DNA of 64,000 nucleotides from Hyaloscypha bicolor E. Lineage: Eukaryota > Ascomycota > Leotiomycetes > Helotiales > Hyaloscyphaceae. The translations under genes and the position numbers were made by a program. Under the pieces are notes generated by a model. It did no database searches. It saw nothing but the letters and a program-made list of their open reading frames with translations, and had not been told where the DNA came from. The stretch covers positions 620,001 to 684,000 of the forward strand of contig NW_020194693.1 of assembly GCF_002865645.1 (NCBI RefSeq), written 5' to 3'. Shown piece by piece: positions 48,462 to 57,785 of this stretch (position 1 is its first letter; every line of letters starts with the position of its first letter).

Positions 48462-50284
48462 TAACTGTGGGCCTCAGTAAGGGTACGCCCAAGGTACTGT
48501 GGCGTTGAGGACTCCTCTGAAATCTGAGAGGCATAAGATATCAAAATACGCCGATGGACAGATTATTTGAAGATATTCAGAGCCGTGGCGATCTTCTTGG
48601 ACTGAGTGAAGTGGGGATGAATATCTTGCTAATATTACAGTATTTCCGTTGTCAATCATACACTTAATTTCAAGGTTCTGAAAGCTATCATCCAACGCGA
48701 GCATTCATTCGATGTCATTGTCCCTCCAACTTGATATTCCTGAACCGTGATCTGGGCACTTGCTTATTCCGACTGTGCACGAAGCGAGCCGAGAAGGTGG
48801 ACCGAGTATTGTAAATCTTTTTGAAAGTTAAGTAGCTAACAACATCAAAAAGCTTAAAAGACTCTCAAGATGTTAATATGAAAGGGATAAATCTTTCGCA
48901 GTGGTTGAACTTTTGAAGTGTTTGGGGTGCATTTTCTTCAACAAGCGAAGCGAAGCTCTCCAAACACCAGCTGACTTCAGCTATAAGAGGAGATAATGAG
49001 GCATTACCGTATCAACTGCCAAAAAATGCGTTACTACTAGCAGTTACTGGTAATAAGTTTTTCGAAGTCTAAATGTTTCAACTCTGCACACTTTTTCCTG
49101 TAAGAGTGAAAACGTCGACGATAAGCAAAGCGAAACCAGAGGAGAGGATACCCCATACTCCTGAGCAGCTCTAGAACTTCTAGTTGTGGGCTTCAACTCT
49201 CAATATATCTCAGATTGGCTTGCTCCTATATATTTTAAACGAAGTCCGAATCTTTGCGATAAAGGCAGGTTCAGAACATCGGTGTTTCGTCCCGTGGAAT
49301 AGGAGTCGAGATCATGTGATATGGCTGACGAATTTCCAGTTGGGTTGTATATATTTAAATAAGCAATTTTGCTATCACTACCAACTCACTGGCTTCGTGG
49401 CTGAAAGGTACATCACTTTCCCAAGTACGTTAGCGAATGTCCGGTGGGTGGTTAAGAAGAGAAGTAAGTCCGCAATAAATGCTGGCATTATCTTCCTGGA
49501 AATCCAGGGCAGATGTAGGCACACGTAACATAAGACCTTTAAAAGAAGGCGGTGTACCGAACTGTTTTGGTGGTCTGGCTAATATCTTTTTTTACTTTTT
49601 TTATTGGTTCTCCGGTCCTGATATCTAGCTATTTTTTATTATTTTATCTTTTTGACATTCAGGGCGTAATTAAGCGAGGACGGTAAGAGATACAATATCG
49701 ATCTGGCTGGGCAATACGGCATACTGGCACTTTTTCCATGCAACGACATGGAAATCGGGCAAATGAATCATATATTTGTCCATCATGTGGTTTGCTCTCT
49801 ATCTCGCCCCATTCCCTCCCCTTACTTACCTTTAATGCTCGTGGGCTCTCTCCTAACTTACCGTTTAGCTGACCCTCTCACTTCCACTTCCTTCCTTCTG
49901 AGCTACCACAGATTTCGGGGTTCTCGGGGGCTCTCCGCGTTCCTTGCTGTAATATGGGTGGCGCGAATCCTCATTTCCGCTACGTGATAACAACAAACAA
50001 CCCTAACCTTGAAATAACCCTAGCACCCTCAACGAGTGGGAATTTCGGGATTCTGGCAACGGGAATCGACTCGGCGGGGTCACTTACTTTTATGTCATGC
50101 CTCATACCGCTCTCCAGCGGGGTCCCTGGGGTAATATCAAAACCCGGGGGAGCTTTGCTGGAGGGGGGTCGTTCGCTAAATTTCCACCAAAAATTCGGGG
50201 TTTTCATTGGCCCTAGACCCGGTGACAGACCTGCCTCCAAACGACAATTGTGGATAGAACGTTATATATCCTAAATTAATTAAG
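48462..50284. other. Mixed-composition DNA without a supported gene
   Basis: Base composition returns to moderate. A minus-strand frame at 48474-48704 (with CMIDNGNTVILARYSSPLHS) and a plus-strand frame at 49184-49528 look faintly protein-like but have no family, start or splice support. A poly-T rich block lies at 49580-49660. Confidence 0.35.
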
Positions 50285-50512
50285 CTATAGATAATTCAAT
50301 TCGATGCCAATATCGTCGGGGTCCAATAATAATAGAAGCTCAGCCTCTTGTATTTTGTATTCCTCCTCTTGTTTATCATCCAATATCTCGCCGAGGTCCT
50401 TGGGCCATTTATGCTCAAGAGGCTGAACATCTGCGTACAAGAGCAATGCTTCGCTATATATAAGACCATAAATATAACAATCGCCAATAAACGAGAATGA
50501 TCCTCCCTCCAC

Positions 50513-50767
50513 GAAGGCGCGCGGCTTTAAAAACCGTCCATTTCGCTAGGCGAGAGTTTTGAAAATCGCTCACTCGCGTTCAAAAAATCGTAACAAAACT
50601 CCCTAAAACTTTAGATAACAAAGCCGTAGGAACAGATACTCTGGCTTCTTCTCTATCACGTAAAGCTTAATTCAACGCATTCGGACTTCGTGGTGCTCCG
50701 ATGCGCAATTTTCAGAACCTAGAGATTTTGGTGTTCCTTGCCTTAGCGAAAAATGGACGCTTCGTAT
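50513..50767. mobile_element. Small MITE inserted in the HET gene C-terminal region
   Basis: About 255 bp interrupt the HET coding sequence exactly between the NLRP and EGGSFSF codons. The ends are imperfect inverted repeats: GAAGG..CCGTCCATTTCGCTAGG on the left and, reverse-complemented, GAAGCGTCCATTTTTCGCTAAGG on the right. The interior is noncoding. A relative lies at 36075-36312. The ends are approximate because no clear target duplication was found. Confidence 0.6.
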
Positions 50768-50826
50768 ACTTGGTCTTAAGTTATAGGGTACCGAGCCACC
50801 GAAAAGTATACAAACTTCGTCGCCTA

Positions 50827-52855
50827 TCCGTTCAGCTGCCGCCAGGTGCGCCCTGATCGGAAGCGGAAAAACGATTATTCCGGAGGAACACCAAAACCTG
50901 AATCTGTATTTACATGTAAACAAATTAATTAAATCATTAATTATACCACAACCACCATGCCAGAAGACACTGTATTTGATTCTACCGATAAAGGAACCCT
51001 TCGGCCGAACGAGGATCCAATACGCAAGCAAGGGGATACGTTTAAGCCCATGCAATTACCTAATTGGGATTGGGAAATCACCTTGCCAGAGAACACCTCT
51101 CCCGATAATCCCATTATATTATTTACTATGTATTATATACCAGAAATCATTAATTTGATAGTTGAGAAGACGAATTAGTATCTGCGAGAACCTCAAGACG
51201 ATTCCTGCCCTTACGTATGAGCAAATGACTGGTACCCAACCTGCTCTGGAGAGATTTATCTCTACTTAGCTATTCGGATATATATGACCTTATATATATG
51301 TAACGAGATCTCCGATTACTGGAATATAAAGGACTTTACTCCTGATTACCTAATTACAAGCTATATGAGCAGGAACCGCTTCCAGGAGTTGCATATGCAT
51401 ATGAGAATATATGGAGAGAATGTTAAAGGACCATATGCTAAGGTAAGTAAAATGGACGGTTTCTTACCATAATATCGGCTAATATATAGTACTTTAGGTC
51501 GAGCCCTTAAGTATACATATTTAAGAGGTTAATTTGGGTATTTGGAAGCCTGGACGGGACTTGGCAATTAATGAGATAATCGTATGATTTGAAGGTCGAT
51601 CCAAAGAAATAACCACTGTTCCAAACAAGCCCATACCTATAGGATATAAGGTCTGGGGGGCAGCCCAAAGGGGATTCTTACTCGTATGGAACTGGCATAT
51701 TCCTGGTCAAAAAAATGGGCCTATGGGAGTACGTACTTTACGAGAGCTTGGTGGGACAATTAAGGCTAGAAATGGGGGAAATAAGATACAAGCAGTAGTC
51801 CTGCACCTGATTCAAAGGTTACCTAAGCCTCCTAAGAGATCTGGCTACCACGTTTACCTCGATAATCTCTTTGTTTCTACCCGCTTTGTCCAATATGCTC
51901 GCTCCCAGGAAGTTGCAATTACTGGGACTTGCAGGACTACTGGTGGGGTTATTAAGGAGCTTCTTGACCTTCAGAAATCAGACAAAAAGGATATAATCCC
52001 TTGGGGAGAGACCTATTCTATGTATACGCCTAATAGAGAGGTGTGTTACGTTGGGTGGAAAGATCAAGCCTTTGTTTTAATAATATCTTCCTTTATGTCA
52101 GGTAATAAGCGAGTTGAGAGGCTAAGGAAGAGGCCTAAGGAGACTTCTTCTAAGGCAAAGACTGTACGAAAGCCCTTTAGTAAAGAGCCTGTCAAAGTAC
52201 TCTCGATTCCTGTAATTGCGGACGGATATAATTATTATATAGGGGCTATGGACGAGTTTGATTACTTGACTATCCAGAATACTGGCTTACGGCATGTGAG
52301 ACGAGGGGGGCACCAAGCACTTGAGCACTGGCTACTTCGTACGGTTCTAATTAATTGCTATTTACTTGCTTTATGTAGCGATATTCCAGAGCCTAGGCAA
52401 GTAAGCTTCAGAAGCTAGTAAGACTTTAGAAGGCAGTTAATTAGTACTCTTGTAGCTAAATCCAGGGCTAGTGAGGTTTGTCCAAAGAGAAGAATATCAC
52501 ATATTAGCCAGGGAGCTAGTAATATACCTCCTAGAGTACATGAGCAAGTAAAGCTTGGTAAAAAAGGGAGGTGTATTTGCTATCAGGGGCTCCGGTTTAC
52601 AGATCGGCCTAAAAAACGAGTTGTACTAGCTCAAATCGCATCGAATCAAGGCAGGGAAAGCACGAGGCATGATTCTATATATGGGTACAAGCAATGCGAT
52701 ATATATCTATGTAAAGATCGTGGTTGTTTTAATGTATTTCATAGATTAAGGTAGAATTAATGCTTTTGATGAGGGAATCCAGCCCTTTGATTGGCCAGAA
52801 TTGAGCGAAAACTAGTGTGCACGGGCCAGGGCGCACCTGGCGGCAGCTGAACGGA
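50827..52855 (+). mobile_element. piggyBac-like transposon (2.03 kb) inserted in the HET gene
   Basis: It is bounded by perfect 29-bp inverted repeats at 50827-50855 and 52827-52855, beginning TCCGTTCAGCTGCCGCC. The dinucleotide TA lies immediately outside both ends (50825-50826 and 52856-52857). The interior carries a decayed transposase in the plus direction. The flanks are two halves of a HET gene whose coding sense is on the opposite strand. piggyBac elements normally insert at TTAA, so the TA flanks are unusual and could reflect a different subfamily or slightly misplaced ends. Confidence 0.8.
50957..52754 (+). pseudogene. piggyBac-type transposase (DDE_Tnp_1_7), inactivated
   Basis: The start ATG at 50957 has a good context (ACCACC). 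The N-terminal part reads through LPNWDWEITLPE; then ISDYWNIKDFTPDYL and MSRNRFQELHMHMR mark the piggyBac fold. After a frame change near 51490-51545 come EGRSKEITTVPNKPIPIGYK, NWHIPGQKNGPMG and YHVYLDNLFVSTRFVQYA, the segment around the second catalytic Asp. The position of the first catalytic Asp, normally DE in this family, reads INEIIV with Asn at codon 51570-51572, a G-to-A change. Stops include TAG near 51177, TAA near 51470, TGA at 51585-51587 and a stop pair at 52416. The Cys-rich tail (YGYKQCDIYLCKDRGCFNVFH) is still visible up to 52754. Most lesions fit C-to-T change on one strand or the other. Confidence 0.85.
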
Positions 52856-53773
52856 TATCTGCCTTCTTATGGGCGAGCCCTATAAAGCCTTGTTCGGTCA
52901 GTATCAGCCGGCGATTTGCACAATAGTTCAGTATTATCTTTATTGCCTCTGACGCCGCGGCGTCTTCGAGTTCTTCTTGTTAATCTCTGGACATAAGAGC
53001 CTTTGTATTGACTGGCCAATGTGTGAGCTTAGAATTATGGTCGAAGACAGGCGCCTATAGGGTAAAACCCGCCAGTTGCACTGCAAAGAGTGCTTTCCTG
53101 ATATTCTCGCCAGTATACTTGTATTTTCCGTCAAGCGTTATACTATTAGCTAAGCGGCGCCACCCTTTATCCTTTAAAAGGATCTCTTCAAAGCTGTCGG
53201 GGGCTGGCACTTTGGGATACCTATACTCATCTAGTATGAGACAAGGGCTCGATACAGCAACGATCCGATCGAATCTTACCCCACCTATTCCGATTGACCC
53301 AGGATCAGCAGTATTTTGCAAGACTCTTTTCCTTTTAAATCCACTGGTATAGAACCTAGGATTTCCGTCAGTGTTGCGCTCAGCTATAAACTGACGTACT
53401 GGAAGTCGCCAGTCGGGGACCCATAACAGTAACTCGACGCCAGAGTTGGGGGAATATGCTGCACTGAGAATATCGAGACCCGGCCACCAGATCTTGATCG
53501 AGTTTGAATTTCTTGGAGCTGATTCTTCTGACGGTAAAGCCAGTTTGGGGTCGAGCAAATCCTCAGTCAAAGCCTCAACTTCATCACCCTTTTCTGCTCC
53601 TTCTCCTCCTTCTCCTTCAGTATTCATTAGAAGTGCTATGGTCACATCTCGGAAAGCGTGCTCAGTGCTTTTGCGGTAGTCAGGGCGAAAACCCTCTAAG
53701 TCCTTCTCATTCGAAATTCCCACATACCCAAACACTTTATCTCGAGGATCTGTAGCTTGTAATTCTCGTCTAG

Positions 53774-54230
53774 CAGTGTGTCAAATGAATAGATTAGATT
53801 AGAATACTGGCTAGTAATCTAATCTATTCATCAAAAATACCCATTAATTATATTCTAATCAGATTCTAATTAAGGTAATCATGAATATTCATGAATATTT
53901 TGATTACTATACACGTGACTATTGCACGTGATATACTAACCTAATTAGGTATGGCTCCCGATCTAGCATCGTCTTTGCAAGGCTTTCGACCCACTAATTA
54001 GGCAGCGAGGTGGCGCTAAGGCGACACTAGAGCGGGATCTCTACTTAATTAGGCCAGCGTATCACGTGCCATAGTCACGTGCAGAGTAATCAAAGTATTC
54101 ATGAATATTCATGATTATATATTCTAATCTAATCAAATTATTTAAGCATTGCGGTAATTATATTCTATTCAAGCTAATCATGAATATTCATGAATATTCG
54201 GAATACCTTGATTACTTTTTTGACACACTG
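53774..54230. mobile_element. hAT-type MITE (457 bp) with 8-bp target duplication
   Basis: The ends are CAGTGTGTCAAA and TTTGACACACTG, perfect 12-bp inverted repeats. They are flanked by direct copies of TCGTCTAG at 53766-53773 and 54231-54238. An 8-bp duplication plus a CAGTG terminus is diagnostic of the hAT superfamily. The inside has no transposase; it is AT-rich, with several GAATATTCATGAAT palindromes and CACGTG motifs. It sits within the HET coding sequence and its removal with one TCGTCTAG copy restores the local reading frame. Confidence 0.9.
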
Positions 54231-54715
54231 TCGTCTAGCGACCAGAATATTGGTTAGGGAATTTTTCGAATAATTGGGCTTGAGGGAATGTTGCTCTTCT
54301 TGTAGAGTCCCTCCTGCAACAATGATCGCTACAGAGCATAAATGCGTTTGTCGAAGAGACAATCTCTTGTAGAGTCCAAGCTCGAGTAAGCCAAGGGTTT
54401 TACAAAAGCCTTCCAAATTCTCGGAGCTCTTGTGACCCTTTGGTCGGTAGATCTGCACCCTCGGGCGCTTCCAAGCTACTTGTCTTCGAAGATGAAAGTT
54501 GGTCAAAGCTGCCATCCTCCCAGCAGGCTCTGCTGCAGCTAACTTCTTGATCGCACCGATTGCAAATGGAAGCCCATCCCAAGACTTACCCAGCCATACA
54601 ATGGTCGCGGCGGCGTTTTCGTAAATCTGACGCATCATTTGGACTTGGTGGTTCTTCTCGTCCACATCTTTCTGGTTGATGCAGAGTGCACGTTCTTAAT
54701 GAGAGAGGCCAGCAA

Positions 54716-55407
54716 GTCCCGCTCCCAGCAGAACCTCGGCATACTAAAAGCCTTCCACCCAATGGGGCTGTCAGGAGGCCTGGTGGGCTGTCTAGTACTG
54801 TGATTAATCTTAATTAAGTATGCACTACCCGTATAAACCTAGTAAGCTCGCCTCGCGAATTGCTTCCTCTACTACTTTACATCCTCAGTGTAACGGGACA
54901 GGCGATCACTGGCTAGAGTAGAGGCATATGGAGTGCATATAATAGACTGGATAGGATCAAGCTATAGGCCTACCACGAAGGAAACAAAGAAGATAGAGAA
55001 GAAGAGAAGAGAAGGATAGGTGGTCAGCCCCTATATGCAAAATAAGATTATGCTCTGCGTTGGACCCGGCCCTAGTCAGAGGGCCAGCTTTGGCAGGAGA
55101 GCCGCGCACGTGCCACGCACATGACCAGCCGTCACACCCTGTATACCAAGTATATATAAGACGCATCGTCTCCCCCCCCCCTCCTCTTCTTCTCTCCTCA
55201 GCTTTAGATCTTTTGTCTATAAGTAATATCTAGGAGATCCGGACACCACATCACAACCGACTTATCCCGTGCCAACGTCTCTTACGAGACCTAGTGGTTT
55301 TCAACGGTTTTTGACATTATTTGAGAATATGGTTTAAGGATTTAAGCGTTTTAGGTCGCTTCTTATATATGTTTTATCTTAAAGAGCATTGTCAAACTAG
55401 ATAGGAA
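54716..55407. other. Intergenic, possible repeat remnant
   Basis: No gene is supported. A TATATATAAGAC box followed by a CT-rich run (55147-55200) looks like a promoter or an LTR fragment; a similar CT-rich run followed by TTTAGATC occurs near 30465-30505. Just beyond lies the 3' end of the minus-strand membrane-protein gene. Confidence 0.35.
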
Positions 55408-57398
55408 CTAGTTTTGCTCTGTGCAAATCCCGTAGTTTAATAACATCTGTCCAACGACAACAAATCCCCCGATCGATGGAACCCCATAAAATAGAGTCCC
55501 AAATAATAGGTTGAAGATTCTGATACTCTCTGTACCTCTCTCAATAGAGTAACTTGGGATAACTCGTCTTAGGAAATCCAGGGCGTTACTTTAGTTTCTG
55601 TTAGTGATGGGCTATACCTTGCAGATAGAGCGAGAAGAAACATACCCAGCCACAAACCCCATTATATACCAGACCATTAGCCAGCTTCGTTGAGCATGGG
55701 TACTCTGTTCCTTGCGGAAGTGGGTAAGACCTCCGATAACAGCGATGATGATTACCCTATTAAGACATGCTGCAGCAGCTACTCTGACGTCAGGCAGTCC
55801 CCGCAGTTGGAGTTTGCTGTTCTTTACAGCAACTTTAATACGACCTTGAGTTGAATAATGTCAGCTACTTAATCAAGTTGGCGATAGCCTGCACTCACTC
55901 TCGTCCATTATGTCGCTCTCAGAAATGGACCGCTGGAATCGTGAGCAAGATGGAAAGAGGAATAATGGCGAAGTGTCATCGGTATTGCTGGGTTCTGGTT
56001 CCTGTTCTGGTGGTAGAACTGTATAGACGCGGGTCGAAAGCTCCACCCCTTCATTTCGAAGAGAAACTCTTATGGGCGTTTGAGATTCCCTTGCCTCAAC
56101 TTCTATCTCGGGAGTAGACTTCTCGGCTGGAGTAGACTTGTCGGCTGGAGTAGATATCTCGGCTGGAGTTGGACTCGAAAGGGGTGGAGAGTCGTTTGGC
56201 ACGCTTATAATCGCGATATCTATCCCTGAAAGAGAGTCTGGGCTTAATCTTCCAACTACTCCATCAAATCGTGCTCCATGACGAATTGCTTCATCCATTA
56301 CCTCGTTGTGTACCATAAACAGGGTTGAATATGAAGGGGTCGTCAAAGCACTCATGAGATTCACTAGAGACATTATGGCATATGGGATAACTGTCAATCC
56401 AAAGGCTGCGTATCCATATGTATTAATCTGAGCTCTACGAGTGGTTTGAACCAATGTAACAGTTGCATATGTGAATTGCAATACGGCTATCAAAGCTGAA
56501 GGAAAGCTGTAGGAGGAAGAAACAACTGTCGATTTCGCAGTAGATTCTGTCGAAGGACCCTCAATTTCAGTATCTCTAGGGACAATGGCTAGAGCATAAA
56601 ATTCGACTCCCTCCTTGAGATCGTAACTTCCATGGATGGTTCTTGAATCTAGAGATTCCATAGAATCAGAGAATGACCAGTAACTGCATCGGTCGGATAT
56701 CCACGGCGGTTTGTATATTTTCAACTTGCTGCGTATTTCTGGCTCAGGATCTGGACTGCCAATAGCCGGAGTCAGCGCATCATAACGTGGTAGGGACGCA
56801 TGAGAGAGAACGACGGAGCAGCTTACGAGGTTCCAACCTTCACCCCCTGCTGGCTATGGGCTGTTGATAGCCTCTCAATCCTAGGTGCAGACGAGTGGTC
56901 TTCCAACTTTCTCAGATCCGGATCTTCCAAACATCGATTTCTCGCTATAACGTCCTTGATGACGTCTCCGTCACGCGGCCGCCAGTTCGCTATTCTAACT
57001 AACATACACAGTGCCCCCGAAGCAGCCGCGGTTCTATAATCAGGCGCAGACATCGCGGCTTTCCAGAGCGCCTTAAGGCTGAAGCCTCGTCCATAGAACG
57101 TCCCTAGACGCATGATGCTGTTGAGGCCTCGGAGTAGGCCAGATGTAGGCAAGAGCAAAGCTCCTAGCATAGCAAGGAGTGTAGACGTGCCTCCCTCGCC
57201 GGGGTAGGCTTTCACAGTCGCAGCGTGTGCGATATAGTTACCAAGGAAAAACGCGGCGACATCTGACCACTTTGTCGGAGTACAAGATAGGCGAGGATCG
57301 CCGTGATTTGTGGCATTGGAACGTGGTACGAGCTGCGGTGCAGGGAGAGCCGCCACAGTGGTGATGCAGAATAAGATAGCAATAACGGATGAACTCAT
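55408..57398 (-). CDS. Secreted/multispanning membrane protein of unknown function
   Basis: Four exons on the minus strand, 57398-56827, 56755-55899, 55844-55646 and 55588-55408, join in frame to 602 residues. The introns are 71, 54 and 57 nt with GTAAGC, GTGAGT and GTATGT donors. The N-terminus is a typical signal peptide (IAILFCITTVAALPAPQ). KWSDVAAFFLGNYIAHAATV opens a conserved region with several hydrophobic segments. Then come ISDRCSYWSFSDSMESLDSR and a second membrane region around YGYAAFGLTVIPYAIMSLVN. A Pro/Thr/Glu-rich loop contains repeats of STPAEKSTPAE type. The tail has IIIAVIGGLTHFRKEQSTHA and a last TM in YGVPSIGGFVVVGQML. Fungal homologues with this layout are uncharacterised. 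The last two exons were recovered because their sequence matches the family's usual C-terminus. The gene seems intact. A Tc1-like transposon sits only 76 bp upstream of its ATG. Confidence 0.8.
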
Positions 57399-57638
57399 GT
57401 TGGTGGATGACTACGCGGTCAAGGTTGCTAAAAAGTCTGTACATAAAAATGACTGGGGCTGAAAGGTGGGGATACAGTCGGTCCGATCCAAAAGCGACAA
57501 AAAAAAATAAAAACCACCACAATACTAATTGATATAAATCGTATTAATTAAAACTATACTATATACTATAGGAATTAATTCTATGTTCTCAAAATTATAA
57601 TATCTTTATTATTAAGGAAGTTATAATGCACGTGATTA

Positions 57639-57666
57639 AGCGAGCAAATATTTTTGCGTTTTGTAT
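57639..57666. repeat. Subterminal 28-bp direct repeat, copy 1
   Basis: The stretch beginning AGCGAGCAAATATTTTTGCG and ending TTTTGTAT is repeated base for base at 60424-60451 in the same orientation. Its core GCAAATATTTTTGC is nearly palindromic. It lies about 165 bases inside the left end of the element and is a candidate transposase-binding site. Confidence 0.7.
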
Positions 57667-57785
57667 GGTCGTTTTTTTACTTTGGTTGTCACGTGACTGC
57701 CCCCCTCAGTTGACCGCTCTTCTATAATTATATTAATATCTTAACAACCACAAACCCAATTCAGTGCCCCTTTTGTATACTTCCA

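Larger units (their letters stand above)
50285..54715 (-). pseudogene. HET-domain gene split by three insertions
   Basis: A heterokaryon-incompatibility (HET) domain gene on the minus strand, in four pieces. Piece 1 (about 54715-54239) has ALCINQKDVDEKNHQVQMM and YENAAATIVWLG; in another frame AWTLQEIVSSTNAFMLCSD. Piece 2 (53773-52858) begins at the HET motif ATDPRDKVFGYVG and continues through LLLWVPDWRLPVRQF to RRLILTEQGFIGLAHKKAD. Piece 3 (50824-50768) has IGDEVCILFGGSVPYNLRP. Piece 4 (50512-50285) has GGSFSFIGDCYIYGLI. Between them sit a 457-bp hAT-type MITE, a 2.03-kb piggyBac-like element and a roughly 255-bp MITE. Removing the first with one target copy rejoins pieces 1 and 2 in frame through the conserved motif. 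Two compensating frame changes in piece 1 and a CAA-to-TAA type stop in piece 2 add to the damage. The extreme N-terminus is missing. The order HET core, WVPDWR, EQG..GL, GD..C.LFGG, GDCYIYG is the normal layout of this family. Confidence 0.85.

Noticed and set aside
49954..50274. 106-codon plus-strand frame next to the HET relic
   Set aside because: A similar-length minus-strand frame covers the same bases and neither matches anything; likely chance in a low-stop stretch.
55140..55230. LTR-like fragment similar to 30465-30505
   Set aside because: Only a CT-rich run followed by TTTAGATC is shared; no paired LTRs, primer-binding site or duplication was found.
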